From positions 21,221 to 85,220 of the forward strand of contig JAKOMP010000015.1 of the NCBI GenBank assembly GCA_022241785.1: DNA of 64,000 nt. Reading direction: 5' to 3'. Numbering within the stretch: position 1 is the stretch's first letter; every line of letters begins with the position of its first letter. Below are positions 53,863-63,433 of this stretch, one piece after another. This DNA comes from Cyanocohniella sp. LLY. Lineage in GTDB: Bacteria; Cyanobacteriota; Cyanobacteriia; Cyanobacteriales; Nostocaceae. The position numbers were made by a program, and so were the translations under genes. Under the pieces are notes generated by a model. It did no database searches, had not been told where the DNA came from, and saw nothing but the letters and a program-made list of their open reading frames with translations.

Positions 53863-54702
53863 ATGACAGCTATTGTGGGGAGTCGTGTTGGTAGAAAAAA
53901 GCCGCAAAAAGCTATTTATAAATTTGTTCAGAAAAAAATTGTTCCACCGTTAGTAGCATTAGCTGTTTTTTTAGTAATTTGGGAATTACTGAGTTTATTA
54001 CCAGATTTTCAGTTGCCTGGCCCGATCAAAACTTTTACTGACACCTTTGATCCTTTTATTCTTCATCCATTTTTTGATAATGGCGAAAGTGATAAAGGTT
54101 TAGGCTGGCAAATAATTAGCAGCTTGGAACGCGTTGGTATTGGCTTCTCTCTAGCCGCTATTGTTGGTATAGTAGTGGGAATTTTAGTAGGTGCTAATCG
54201 TTTTCTCTACAATGCCGTAGATCCGTTATTCCAAGTATTACGGACAGTACCACCTTTAGCATGGTTGCCAATTTCTTTGGCAGCATTTCAACAGGCGAAC
54301 CCTTCGGCTATTTTCGTAATTTTCATCACCTCTATTTGGCCAATTATTATCAACACCACAGTAGGTGTACAACAAATCCCGCAAGATTATGTGAATGTGG
54401 CTAGAGTTTTGCGGTTAAGAGGGTTTAAGTATTTTGTAAAAATCGTGTTTCCGGCTACGGTTCCTTACATATTCACTGGGTTAAGAATTGGTATTGGTTT
54501 ATCTTGGTTGGCGATTGTAGCGGCAGAAATGTTGGTTGGTGGTGTGGGCATTGGTTCGTTTATTTGGAATGCCTATAACACGACTACAGATACTAATTTA
54601 AGTGAAATTATCCTGGCGCTTATATATGTGGGGATAGTTGGTTTGGTGCTTGATAAGTTGGTGGCTTTTATTGCCAGTAAGGTGGTTGCGGAACAGAAGT
54701 AG
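53863..54702 (+). CDS. nrtB: Nitrate ABC transporter permease
   Basis: About 279 residues. Start at ATG 53863 with AGGAG upstream; an upstream in-frame ATG (53827) has no ribosome binding site. Six membrane helices and the EAA-like loop RVLRLRGFKYFVKIVFPATV identify the NrtB/CmpB/SsuC permease family. It presumably dimerises and pairs with the NrtC/NrtD ATPases. Confidence 0.93.
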   Translation: MTAIVGSRVGRKKPQKAIYKFVQKKIVPPLVALAVFLVIWELLSLLPDFQLPGPIKTFTDTFDPFILHPFFDNGESDKGLGWQIISSLERVGIGFSLAAIVGIVVGILVGANRFLYNAVDPLFQVLRTVPPLAWLPISLAAFQQANPSAIFVIFITSIWPIIINTTVGVQQIPQDYVNVARVLRLRGFKYFVKIVFPATVPYIFTGLRIGIGLSWLAIVAAEMLVGGVGIGSFIWNAYNTTTDTNLSEIILALIYVGIVGLVLDKLVAFIASKVVAEQK

Positions 54703-54710
54703 ATGAATGA

Positions 54711-54745
54711 ACCGCAAAGGGCGCAAAGGGCGCAAAGGACACAAA
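54711..54745 (+). repeat. Tandem (GGGCGCAAA)n repeat in nrtB-nrtC gap
   Basis: ACCGCAAAGGGCGCAAAGGG then CGCAAAGGACACAAAG: about three nine-base units. Confidence 0.75.
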
Positions 54746-54807
54746 GTTAAGAGGGTTTTAGAGAGATTTTGGGTGAGTTTGGGATTAATGATTAGGGATA
54801 AATGAGA

Positions 54808-56796
54808 ATGGTTACTTTTGTTGAGGTTGATCACGTTGACCGTGTATTTGATTTGCCGAATGGGGGCAAGTATATCGCCCTGAAGAATATTGAATTAAAA
54901 ATCAAAGAAGGGGAATTTGTTTCTCTAATTGGACATTCTGGTTGTGGTAAGTCAACTTTGTTGAATATTATTGCTGGTTTAGATCGAGCCAGTGTTGGCG
55001 GGGTGACTTTAGAAGGTCGGGAAATTAAAGAACCGAGTCCAGACAGGATGGTAGTGTTTCAAAATTACTCGTTACTTCCTTGGTTAACTGTGCGAGAAAA
55101 CATTGCCTTAGCTGTAGAAGAGGTGTATAAAAATGAGCCGAAAGGTCAGCGTCGGGGAATTATTGAAGAACATATAGAGATGGTGGGACTGCGCCTAGCG
55201 GCGAATAAACGTCCTCATGAGTTATCTGGAGGGATGAAACAACGGGTGGCGATCGCCCGCGCCTTGGCTACTCGTCCTAAGTTGTTGTTGTTAGATGAAC
55301 CTTTTGGGGCGTTGGATGCTTTGACACGGGGGGGTTTACAGGCTCAATTGATGAAAATCTGCAATGAACACAACGTTACTTGTGTGATGGTGACACACGA
55401 TGTAGATGAGGCATTATTGTTAAGCGATCGCGTGGTGATGCTAACCAATGGGCCTGAAGCGCACATCGGGCAAATTTTAGAAGTACCAATTCCTCGTCCC
55501 CGTGAACGGTTGGAAGTAGTGAAACACCCCAGTTACTACAATCTGCGTAACGAAATAATTTACTTCCTCAATCAACAAAAGCAAGCTAAGAAACGCAAAG
55601 CACAACAGATTCCAGCGCCAGTAGTGACATCACGCAGCGGGTTGGAAAAAGTCAATCTAGATATTGGCTTTATGCCTTTAACTGATGCTGCACCGTTAAT
55701 CGTGGCGAAAGAAAAAGGCTTTTTTGCTAAGTATGGGTTAGAAAATATTAACCTCAACCGTGCAGGTAGTTGGAACGAAATCGCTCAAGGTGTGGCTACA
55801 GGCAAATTAGATGCAGCCCAAATGTTAGCGGGAATGCCTTTAGCTATGACTTTGGGTGCTGGTGGGAAAACACCGATTTGTATAGTTAACGCCTTGAATC
55901 TTTCTCGCAATGCTAATGCTATTACCTTAAGCAAAAAATTATATAACCAAGGTGTCAGAAACCCGGCTGACTTAAAAGCGGTAATTAATGAATATCCCGA
56001 TCAAGTTCTCACCTTGGGAGTCAGTCATCCCACATCTATGCAGAACTTAATTCTGCGTTATTGGTTAGCAGCCGGCGGGATCAATCCTGATCAAGATATA
56101 AGCTTGAGTGTCATTCCCCCAATGGAAATGGCTTCTCAACTCAAAGCAGGTAACATTGACGGATACTGTGCAGGTGAACCTTGGAATTACATTGCGGTGC
56201 ATGAAGGTTTCGGTTTCGTTGCTGCTACCGCTTTAGAAATTTGGTCAGGACAACCGAAAAAAGTTTTAGGAGTTCGGGAAGATTGGGCGCAAAAGTACCC
56301 AGAAACTTATCTGGCTTTAGTTAAAGCATTATTAGAAGCCTGCCAATACTGTGATGAATTTCGCAACCGGGAAGAAATTTTAGAGATCATTTGCCGTTCT
56401 GAATACCTGGATATAGATCCGGTATATGTCCGTCCTGGTTTCATTGATCCCTATAATCGCGGCGATGGTACTCAACCGCAAGAACTCACAGGATATAACC
56501 AGTTTTATCTGAATAAAACCAACTATCCTAACCGTACAGAAATTTTGTGGATGGTAACTCAATTAGCACGTTGGGATTTAGTACCCTTTCCGAAAAACTG
56601 GGTGGAAGTGATTGAACGAGTTTGTCGTGCAGATGTCTTTGGCGCAGCGGCGAGGGATTTGGGTTTATTAGATATTGGTTGGGATGATCCTATTCATTTA
56701 TTTGATGGCAAGGTGTTTAATTCTTCTGAACCAATTGAATATTTGAAAAGTTTGGAAATTAAAAGGAATATTCGCATTGAAGAAGTGTTGATTTAA
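54808..56796 (+). CDS. nrtC: Nitrate ABC transporter ATPase fused to NrtA-like sensor domain
   Basis: About 662 residues. ATG at 54808 gives [14 protein letters not shown], the usual NrtC start; a second in-frame ATG lies 6 bases before. N-terminal ATPase (about 1-260): Walker [25 protein letters not shown], Walker [13 protein letters not shown]. The C-terminal half (about 290-650) resembles NrtA ([47 protein letters not shown]) and is known in NrtC to mediate ammonium/nitrogen regulatory inhibition of transport. Confidence 0.94.
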   Translation: MVTFVEVDHVDRVFDLPNGGKYIALKNIELKIKEGEFVSLIGHSGCGKSTLLNIIAGLDRASVGGVTLEGREIKEPSPDRMVVFQNYSLLPWLTVRENIALAVEEVYKNEPKGQRRGIIEEHIEMVGLRLAANKRPHELSGGMKQRVAIARALATRPKLLLLDEPFGALDALTRGGLQAQLMKICNEHNVTCVMVTHDVDEALLLSDRVVMLTNGPEAHIGQILEVPIPRPRERLEVVKHPSYYNLRNEIIYFLNQQKQAKKRKAQQIPAPVVTSRSGLEKVNLDIGFMPLTDAAPLIVAKEKGFFAKYGLENINLNRAGSWNEIAQGVATGKLDAAQMLAGMPLAMTLGAGGKTPICIVNALNLSRNANAITLSKKLYNQGVRNPADLKAVINEYPDQVLTLGVSHPTSMQNLILRYWLAAGGINPDQDISLSVIPPMEMASQLKAGNIDGYCAGEPWNYIAVHEGFGFVAATALEIWSGQPKKVLGVREDWAQKYPETYLALVKALLEACQYCDEFRNREEILEIICRSEYLDIDPVYVRPGFIDPYNRGDGTQPQELTGYNQFYLNKTNYPNRTEILWMVTQLARWDLVPFPKNWVEVIERVCRADVFGAAARDLGLLDIGWDDPIHLFDGKVFNSSEPIEYLKSLEIKRNIRIEEVLI

Positions 56797-56800
56797 TCTC

Positions 56801-56938
56801 ACGCAGAGGCGCAGAGGCGCAGAGGAGTTGAAGAAACTTGTAAAAAACCTCTCTAATCCTAATTTCTCTGTGTTCTCTGTGTCTCTGTAGTTCATTTATC
56901 AAAATTACTTATCACCAAAAAAATTACTTATCACCAAA
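56801..56938 (+). repeat. Repeats in nrtC-nrtD gap
   Basis: Two elements: ACGCAGAGGCGCAGAGGCGC and AGAGG (56801-56825, nine-base units), and a perfect tandem duplication of the 19-base unit AAAATTACTTATCACCAAA (56901-56919 and 56920-56938) ending 10 bases before nrtD. Confidence 0.85.
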
Positions 56939-56947
56939 AAATAAACC

Positions 56948-57778
56948 ATGCAATTAGTAAACAAAAATACCCAAACAAACCAACTCCAAAAAGAAGATAA
57001 CTTTTTAGTCATCGAAGGTGTCAGCAAAATTTACCCAACTGCTGAAGGCCCTTACACCGTCATCGATGGCATTGATCTCAAAGTTCAAGAAGGTGAATTT
57101 GTCTGCATTATCGGTCACTCAGGCTGCGGTAAATCAACCCTACTCAACATGATTTCCGGCTTCAACACCCCCACCGATGGCGTTGTGCTATTGCAAGATA
57201 AACCCATCACCGAACCTGGACCAGACCGGATGATGGTATTCCAAAATTACTGCTTATTACCTTGGCTAAGTGTATTTGACAACGTTTATCTCGCCATAGA
57301 TACAGTATTCCCCAACAAAACCAAAGCCGAAAAAAGAGCGATCGCTAGAGAACACCTAGCAATGGTAGGACTAACAGAAGCCGCAGACAAAAAACCCGGA
57401 CAGATTTCCGGTGGAATGAAACAACGAGTTGCGATCGCCCGTGCTTTATCCATTCGTCCCCAAGTCTTGATTTTAGATGAACCCTTCGGTGCATTAGACG
57501 CCATCACCAAAGAAGAATTACAAGAAGAACTACTGCAAATCTGGCAAGAACATCAAGTCACCGTTTTAATGATTACCCATGACATTGACGAAGCACTCTT
57601 CTTAGCAGACAGACTCGTGATGATGACCAACGGCCCAGCCGCCAAAATCGGCGAAGTCCTTAATATACCCTTCTCCCGCCCCCGCAATCGCCGTCAAATC
57701 ATGGAAGACCCCGAATATTACAACCTACGCAACTACGCCCTAGACTTCCTCTATCGCAAATGCGCCCACGCAGAATAA
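56948..57778 (+). CDS. nrtD: Nitrate ABC transporter ATPase
   Basis: 276 residues. Walker [25 protein letters not shown], Walker [13 protein letters not shown], and the D-loop/H-loop LMITHDIDEAL. It lacks the NrtA-like C-terminal domain, as usual for NrtD. Pairs with NrtC on the cytoplasmic side. Its 3' end is followed immediately by a heptamer array and then nrtP. Confidence 0.95.
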   Translation: MQLVNKNTQTNQLQKEDNFLVIEGVSKIYPTAEGPYTVIDGIDLKVQEGEFVCIIGHSGCGKSTLLNMISGFNTPTDGVVLLQDKPITEPGPDRMMVFQNYCLLPWLSVFDNVYLAIDTVFPNKTKAEKRAIAREHLAMVGLTEAADKKPGQISGGMKQRVAIARALSIRPQVLILDEPFGALDAITKEELQEELLQIWQEHQVTVLMITHDIDEALFLADRLVMMTNGPAAKIGEVLNIPFSRPRNRRQIMEDPEYYNLRNYALDFLYRKCAHAE

Positions 57779-57784
57779 TAAATT

Positions 57785-57838
57785 CTTTTCCCCACTCCCT
57801 ACTCCCTACTCCCTACTCCCTACTCCCTACTCCCTACT
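57785..57838 (+). repeat. Heptamer array between nrtD and nrtP
   Basis: At least six consecutive ACTCCCT units; the array ends 5 bases before the nrtP start ATG, so it would occupy the ribosome-binding region. Confidence 0.9.
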
Positions 57839-57843
57839 TTAAA

Positions 57844-59364
57844 ATGTTTTCAGGCTTACTTTCATTCAACGGTCGCTACCGCATACTACATCTAACTTGG
57901 TTTGCATTCTTTCTGTCATTTGTAGTGTGGTTTAACTTTGCCCCATTTCAAACTGCTATCCAAGAAGCACTGGGCTTGAGTGTAGCCCAAGTTAGAACCA
58001 TCGCTATTTGTAACGTCGCCCTCACTGTACCCGCCCGGATCATCATTGGCATGGTATTAGATAAATACGGGCCACGCATTACTTATTCACTGCTACTCAT
58101 GTATGCAGCGATTCCCTGTCTCGCCTTCGCCTTCGCCCAAAACTTCAGCCAATTAGTCATCAGCCGCCTAGCATTAAGTATTGTCGGTGCTGGTTTTGTT
58201 ATTGGTATCCGCATGGTTGCTGAATGGTTTCCCCCCAAAGAAATTGGCATCGCCGAAGGAATCTATGGTGGTTGGGGAAATTTTGGTTCAGCCGCCGCCG
58301 CCTTTACCCTACCCACACTCGCCACAGCAGCAACAATTTTTACGGCGGGTCAACTTAACTGGCGACTAGCGATCGCCTTAACTGGTATCATCGCCGCCAT
58401 CTACGGTGCGATTTATTTTTTCAACGTCCAAGATACACCCTCCGGCAAAGTTTATCAGCGACCTTCCCGTCATGGTGGTATAGAAGTTACCACTAAAAGA
58501 AGCTTTTGGCTGTTGATGTTGAGTAATATTCCCTTAGTTGGCATCTTAGGCGTACTAGCTTGGCGCATCGGTCAAATTGGTTTACTCAATCCAACTCAAC
58601 TATTCATCGTCTATCTATTACTAATTGGTTTGTACGCATTTCAAGCATATAAATGCTGGTATGTCAACCAATATTTAATGACTGGGAAAAAACATTATGC
58701 TCCCCAAGACCGCTATGAATTTTCCCAAGTAGCAATTTTAGAATTAACTTACTTCGTCAACTTTGGTTCAGAACTAGCAGTAGTTTCTATGCTACCGGCA
58801 TTTTTCGAGTCCACCTTCAGCCTCAGCAAAGTTTTAGCCGGTATGATTGCTGCAAGTTTTGCCTTTATGAACTTAGTGGCGCGTCCTGGTGGTGGTTGGG
58901 TTTCTGATACAGTCGGTAGTCGCAAATGGACAATGACTGTACTTACAGGTGGGATGGGTCTTGCTTATTTAGTCATGAGTGGTGTAAATAGTAATTGGTG
59001 GCTACCTATAGCAATTGTACTGACCATGACTTGTTCATTTTTCGTCCAAGCTGGCGAAGGTTCCACGTATGCGATCGTTCCCTTGGTCAAGCGGCGCATT
59101 ACCGGACAAATAGCTGGTAACGTTGGTGCTTATGGTAACGTCGGCGCAGTCGCCTATCTGACAATGTATAGTTTACTGCCAGCCGGCGACAGTGGAAATC
59201 GCATCTTCTTCCAGACCCTCGGTGTCACCGCCTTAATTGTCACCTTCTTGTGTGCCTTCTTACTTAAAGAACCCAAAGGCTCATTTGCCGAACACCACGA
59301 AGGTGAAGCACCAGATTTGGCAACAGATATAGCACCAGAACAGTTTCCAGTTAGCGACAGATGA
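57844..59364 (+). CDS. nrtP: MFS nitrate/nitrite permease NrtP (NapA type)
   Basis: About 506 residues from the ATG at 57844; a longer frame starting at 57760 translates the heptamer array and is not credible. Nitrate/nitrite porter family of the major facilitator superfamily, 12 helices, with the motif MVLDKYGPR and the nitrate-signature glycine stretches GIYGGWGNFGSAAAAF and GNVGAYGNVGAVAY. It brings nitrate in as a secondary transporter; here it sits in the same operon as the complete ABC nitrate importer. No ribosome binding site other than the array; the C-terminal tail is hydrophilic. Confidence 0.92.
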   Translation: MFSGLLSFNGRYRILHLTWFAFFLSFVVWFNFAPFQTAIQEALGLSVAQVRTIAICNVALTVPARIIIGMVLDKYGPRITYSLLLMYAAIPCLAFAFAQNFSQLVISRLALSIVGAGFVIGIRMVAEWFPPKEIGIAEGIYGGWGNFGSAAAAFTLPTLATAATIFTAGQLNWRLAIALTGIIAAIYGAIYFFNVQDTPSGKVYQRPSRHGGIEVTTKRSFWLLMLSNIPLVGILGVLAWRIGQIGLLNPTQLFIVYLLLIGLYAFQAYKCWYVNQYLMTGKKHYAPQDRYEFSQVAILELTYFVNFGSELAVVSMLPAFFESTFSLSKVLAGMIAASFAFMNLVARPGGGWVSDTVGSRKWTMTVLTGGMGLAYLVMSGVNSNWWLPIAIVLTMTCSFFVQAGEGSTYAIVPLVKRRITGQIAGNVGAYGNVGAVAYLTMYSLLPAGDSGNRIFFQTLGVTALIVTFLCAFLLKEPKGSFAEHHEGEAPDLATDIAPEQFPVSDR

Positions 59365-59448
59365 GGGAGAAGAAGCAGGGGAGCAGGGGGCAGGGGGGAA
59401 ATATTATGGTTGAGTATCAATATTCTTGTTTTTCTTCTTTCTAATTCC

Positions 59449-59520
59449 CACTCCCCAATCCCTACTCCCCACTCCCTACTCCCCACTCCCTACTCCCCAC
59501 TCCCTACTCCCTACTCCCCA
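59449..59520 (+). repeat. Heptamer array between nrtP and narB
   Basis: About ten imperfect units of ACTCCCC/ACTCCCT, ending shortly before the narB ATG at 59530. Confidence 0.9.
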
Positions 59521-59529
59521 TTAATCGCC

Positions 59530-61710
59530 ATGAGTGAATTTACCAAAACCCTATGTCCCTACTGCGGTGTTGGCTGTGGATTGGAAGTTTCACCACCAGC
59601 GCAACCAGCAAAAGCGACTAATCGAGATAGTCAAGGAAATCCAATTTGGCGGGTGCGGGGTGATAAAGCCCACCCATCAAGTCAGGGGATGGTGTGTGTT
59701 AAGGGTGCAACGATCGCAGAATCTCTAGATAAAAATAGATTACATTACCCAATGGTGCGAGACTCTTTAGATGAGGAGTTTCGCCGGGTGAGTTGGGATG
59801 AAGCTTTTAATTTGATTACCCAGCGCATTCAAATAGTCCGTTACACCCAAGGGCCAGAAGCTATTTGTATGTATGGTTCTGGTCAGTTCCAAACTGAAGA
59901 TTACTATATTGCTCAAAAACTACTCAAAGGATGTTTGGGTACTAATAATTTTGATGCCAATTCGCGGCTATGTATGTCTAGTGCTGTAGCTGGTTACATT
60001 CAAAGCTTCGGTGCTGATGGCCCTCCCTGCTGTTATGAAGATTTAGAAATCACAGATTGTGCATTTTTAATTGGAACGAATACGGCGGAATGTCACCCCA
60101 TTGTTTTTAATAGATTGGCGAAATCTCATAAAAAAAATCGCAAAGTCAAAATGATTGTGGTTGATCCCCGTCGGACACCTACAGCAGAAGCAGCTGATTT
60201 ACATTTAGCTATTCGTCCTGGTACAGATATTGATTTATTAAATGGTATTGCTCATTTATTGATGCGTTGGCAACTCATTGATGTAGGATTCATTGATGAT
60301 TGTACTAGTAATTTTTCGGAATATGCAGAAGTAATTCGTCATTATTCCCCAGAAGTAGTAGCCAATCAATGTGGGATCAGTATTGCAGATTTAGAAACAG
60401 CAGCTAAGTACTGGGGTGAATCTCAACGGGTGCTGTCTTTATGGTCAATGGGTGTAAATCAGTCTAGTGAAGGTACAGCCAAGGTCAGAAGTATTATTAA
60501 TCTGCACTTGATGACTGCACAAATTGGCAAGCCAGGGGCTGGGCCATTCTCTCTCACAGGTCAGCCCAATGCAATGGGAGGTAGAGAAGCTGGCGGATTA
60601 TCACATTTATTACCTGGTTATCGTTTGGTGAAAAATCCCCAACATCGCGCCGAAGTGGAGGATTTTTGGGGATTACCAAGAGGACAAATTTCACCGCATC
60701 CCGGTTTAACAGCTTGGGATATGATTACTGGGTTGGAAAATGACGCTGTAGGTTTACTCTGGATTGCAGCGACAAATCCGGCTGTGAGTATGCCAGATTT
60801 AGAAAGAACTAAAAAAGCCTTATTGCGATCGCCTTTGACAATTTACCAAGACGCATACTACCCTACAGAAACCTCTGCATACGCTCATGTTCTGTTACCG
60901 GCTGCTCAATGGGGCGAAAAAACAGGCGTAATGACTAATTCTGAAAGAACAGTCACCTTGTGTCAAGCGTTCCGCGAACCACCAAGAGAAGCAAAAGCCG
61001 ATTGGGAAATCTTTGCTGAAGTGGGTCGCAGGTTGGGATTTGAAAAAGAATTTGCCTTTAGTAACTCATCTCAAGTTTACGCCGAGTTCGCCCAATTAAC
61101 GAGCGATCGCCCCTGCGATATGTCTGGTATCAGTCATGAACAATTGCAGATTCAAGGGCCGACTCAATGGCCTCATCCTCAAAGGGGGAGTGGAGAATCT
61201 AAACGCTTGTATACAAATTTACGCTTTTATACCCCTGATGGTCGGGCGCGATTTGGGGCATATTATTCTAAAGGTTTAGCTGAACCACCTGATCCTAATT
61301 TTCCTTTTGTAATGACTAATGGACGACTTTACGGACATTGGCATACACAAACACGCACTGGCCGCATTGAGAAAATCCGCAAAATGCACCCGGAACCTTT
61401 TATCGAAATACATCTCCGTGATGCGGCTGGGTTAGGTATTATTGATAACCAGTTAGTGGAAGTGCGATCGCGTCGGGGTCAAGCTAAGTTTCCTGCTAGA
61501 ATTACGAGAGCGATCGCTCCTGGTACAGTGTTTGTCCCTATGCACTGGGGCGCACTTTGGGCGGATAATGCCGAAGCTAACGCCCTGACTCATCCCGAAT
61601 CTTGTCCTGATTCTCTGCAACCAGAATTAAAAGCTTGTGCAGTGCAGCTTTTACCAATTTCTGTAGAAGTTCCAGTTACAAATCAACAATTTCAACCCTC
61701 ACATTTTTAA
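59530..61710 (+). CDS. narB: Ferredoxin-nitrate reductase catalytic subunit
   Basis: Reduces nitrate to nitrite, cytoplasmic molybdoenzyme taking electrons from ferredoxin. 726 residues from the ATG at 59530 (the frame upstream is repeat sequence). [4Fe-4S] cysteines C9, C12, C16 and C56 (CPYCGVGC ... GMVC). Molybdopterin-guanine dinucleotide-binding blocks include [25 protein letters not shown] and, near the end, [12 protein letters not shown]. Last gene of the nitrate operon. A diverged 48-codon piece of its 3' part is found at 63434-63577. Confidence 0.95.
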   Translation: MSEFTKTLCPYCGVGCGLEVSPPAQPAKATNRDSQGNPIWRVRGDKAHPSSQGMVCVKGATIAESLDKNRLHYPMVRDSLDEEFRRVSWDEAFNLITQRIQIVRYTQGPEAICMYGSGQFQTEDYYIAQKLLKGCLGTNNFDANSRLCMSSAVAGYIQSFGADGPPCCYEDLEITDCAFLIGTNTAECHPIVFNRLAKSHKKNRKVKMIVVDPRRTPTAEAADLHLAIRPGTDIDLLNGIAHLLMRWQLIDVGFIDDCTSNFSEYAEVIRHYSPEVVANQCGISIADLETAAKYWGESQRVLSLWSMGVNQSSEGTAKVRSIINLHLMTAQIGKPGAGPFSLTGQPNAMGGREAGGLSHLLPGYRLVKNPQHRAEVEDFWGLPRGQISPHPGLTAWDMITGLENDAVGLLWIAATNPAVSMPDLERTKKALLRSPLTIYQDAYYPTETSAYAHVLLPAAQWGEKTGVMTNSERTVTLCQAFREPPREAKADWEIFAEVGRRLGFEKEFAFSNSSQVYAEFAQLTSDRPCDMSGISHEQLQIQGPTQWPHPQRGSGESKRLYTNLRFYTPDGRARFGAYYSKGLAEPPDPNFPFVMTNGRLYGHWHTQTRTGRIEKIRKMHPEPFIEIHLRDAAGLGIIDNQLVEVRSRRGQAKFPARITRAIAPGTVFVPMHWGALWADNAEANALTHPESCPDSLQPELKACAVQLLPISVEVPVTNQQFQPSHF

Positions 61711-61767
61711 TGCTTTTTATTAGGAGTAAAAAGAGATGATATTGGCTCTTTTATACACCTAAACGAT

Positions 61768-62022
61768 ATGCTTCTGGCTTTGGAGCAAGCTCGCCCAGTA
61801 CTTGGTTCTCCTCTGCGCGTTAAGGTAGTTCCAATTGGAGTTAAAGAATCTGATTTTAAGCAGTATGTGAAGGAGCGGTTCAATAATTACGAAGTGCTTG
61901 ATCCCGTTGATTGGGTACCAACGGAAGCAGGAACAGCAGTTTTTATTAAATATGACTACTTATGGAGCGAATCTGGTTGTGAACACCTTTGGGACTACTA
62001 TAATCAAGTAGCTATGGAGTAA
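61768..62022 (+). CDS. Small protein of unknown function, possibly 5'-truncated
   Basis: 84 residues, not recognised. The in-frame ATG is at 61768, but the frame is open back to the narB stop (61711) and the upstream codons (LLGVKRDDIGSFIHLND) read like real protein, with no usual start codon. So the gene may have lost its true 5' end at a junction with narB. The visible part is mixed alpha/beta with VKVVPIGVKESDFKQYVKER and a tryptophan-rich tail (WSESGCEHLWDYYN). Only five bases separate it from the next gene. Confidence 0.55.
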   Translation: MLLALEQARPVLGSPLRVKVVPIGVKESDFKQYVKERFNNYEVLDPVDWVPTEAGTAVFIKYDYLWSESGCEHLWDYYNQVAME

Positions 62023-62027
62023 CCAAA

Positions 62028-62528
62028 ATGTCAGAACCCCGACACCAACCTCCAAGCTCTTCCCCTAAAAAGCATCGAGATCCGCTTCTAACAGGACGGA
62101 GCAAAGATGAGTTGATGCAGAAGCAAGAGAACTATATTGGCGAAACCGTGAGGTCAGCCGCTCGTGAATCCCTTCGTCAAGGGACGATGGCTCCTACTCA
62201 ACTGCGTATTGGAACGGAGAGAAAAAGAAAAATTTCTGAGCTAAAGGAGCGGTTGTTTACAGATGAGAAAGTATTGCTTAATATGGCACTTGCCTACGCC
62301 TATACGGAAGCAAGACAAAAGAAATTATCAGCCGATGAACTGCGCTCACGTATCGAGACTATGCAATTAGATGAGGAATATATTTCTTTTGAAATTGATG
62401 AGCAAGTTCTCAATATCTTATTTGAATCTGCTATTCAAGATGCACAGTTCATCTATTTAAACGCAGGTCTTGATTTACTCTATTCTCGCTTAGTCAGAGA
62501 TGACATATCATCCGTAATCTGGAAATGA
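62028..62528 (+). CDS. Helical protein of unknown function
   Basis: 166 residues. The first ~45 are polar and basic (PPSSSPKKHRDPLLTGRSKD); the rest is mostly helical (ETVRSAARESLRQG, KISELKERLFTDEKVLLNMALAYAY, DELRSRIETM, FESAIQDAQFIYLNAGLDLL). No domain recognised. GGAG lies near the end of the preceding gene, so the two are likely translated together; the nuclease-like gene begins 10 bases downstream. It may be a partner of that nuclease; this is inference from spacing only. Confidence 0.65.
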   Translation: MSEPRHQPPSSSPKKHRDPLLTGRSKDELMQKQENYIGETVRSAARESLRQGTMAPTQLRIGTERKRKISELKERLFTDEKVLLNMALAYAYTEARQKKLSADELRSRIETMQLDEEYISFEIDEQVLNILFESAIQDAQFIYLNAGLDLLYSRLVRDDISSVIWK

Positions 62529-62538
62529 CTGACCTAGT

Positions 62539-62997
62539 ATGGAACAGTATATTGCGTATAATCTTGCTTTAGGAATTACAAGAGTAAGTTCAAAGCGAAA
62601 ACAAGAAATAGGACGTACTTTTGCAAATATTTTAGGTTTTCATCCCGGTCCTCTCGGTTCTGATGGCGGTATAGATGGAGTAATTTTTGGCGAAAATAAT
62701 CGTTTGGTATATTTCCAGAGTAAATTAAGTGGTTCAGAACTTAATGTTGATCATGCGAAGCTTTTATATGCTGACTTAATGTATCACCGTGCAGTAGTTG
62801 GTGTAATGTTAGCAGGTAAAGGATAAAAGAAAACATTCAGCAAAAGATTATTCGGTCATCCTCATATTGAAGATATCAAAATTCATCTTTTGACCTTAGT
62901 GGATGTGTTGGCAAAGACTGATGAATTTTATGCAGCAGTTCAAGATTTGCCAAAACTGGGATCTTTTGAGAATATTGACTGGAAGCAATTTAGATAA
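62539..62997 (+). pseudogene. Mrr-like restriction nuclease gene broken by an in-frame stop
   Basis: The first frame (62539-62826, 95 codons) contains LGFHPGPLGSDGGIDG and YFQSKL, a PD-(D/E)XK arrangement (GGIDG aspartate, then QxK) like the Mrr/restriction-endonuclease family. After TAA at 62824-62826 the same frame stays open for 56 more codons (KKTFSKRLFGHPHIEDI, VDVLAKTDEFYAAVQDL, ending NIDWKQFR) to a stop at 62995-62997, and reads like a genuine C-terminus. A single base change at the TAA (for example from TAT or TAC) explains it. Either a pseudogene or a gene needing stop readthrough. Confidence 0.65.
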
Positions 62998-63243
62998 ATT
63001 GAATACTGTGGTGTTTGAAAGTTTTGTAGCGGCGTGGCATAACACTACATGGGTGCGGACGGAACGGAGGTTATTAGTAAGAGTTCAAGGTTATCTGCCA
63101 CCAACTGTGCCGTTAGTTGGCTTAGTTATGGAGTTGGGACAGCACTGCAAGGTTATCTATGAGCATCCAAAGCTCAGGATACGAATTTAGCGTTTAGGTA
63201 TACTAAGGCTAGATATCTCACTCTGCTTGGAAACGTTGAACAC
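62998..63243. other. Unassigned stretch after the broken nuclease gene
   Basis: About 250 bases; a 95-codon frame (62903-63190) overlaps the nuclease gene in another frame and has no recognisable feature. Nothing else seen. Confidence 0.3.
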
Positions 63244-63414
63244 ATGACAAAGCGTGAGCAATTGATTCAGGAACTCGAACAAGCTCCCGTGGTTCAAGTC
63301 TCAAGGGCGAGGTTATCAAACCCAAATGAACCAATTGTTACGAGCATATATGGAAGCACACCAGTGACAGCAGCAACAGACTCGTTGATGGTGGGTTGTA
63401 GGATAAAGATGTAG
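63244..63414 (+). pseudogene. Possible fragment of a DUF2281-type antitoxin-like gene
   Basis: 56 codons beginning MTKREQLIQELEQAP, which resembles the usual start of DUF2281 proteins in cyanobacteria; the following residues (VVQVSRARLSNPNEP) do not continue the family. Short match, so the call is weak. Confidence 0.35.
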
Positions 63415-63433
63415 TTGCGGCGGTATAATTAGT

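Noticed and set aside
57760..57843. Longer NrtP reading frame starting inside nrtD
   Set aside because: The extra residues are translated heptamer repeat ([13 protein letters not shown]), not a real N-terminus.
57785..59520. Regular repeats that could suggest a CRISPR array
   Set aside because: The units are adjacent heptamers without spacers; they are STRR-type repeats.
59410..59529. Longer NarB reading frame
   Set aside because: It translates the heptamer array upstream of the true start, whose [4Fe-4S] motif begins at residue 9.
62903..63190. 95-codon open frame after the broken nuclease gene
   Set aside because: It starts in a different frame inside the continuing nuclease frame and shows no recognisable domain.
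63285..63305. GGTTCAAGTCTC resembles a tRNA T-arm
   Set aside because: No matching acceptor stem or anticodon arm could be found around it.
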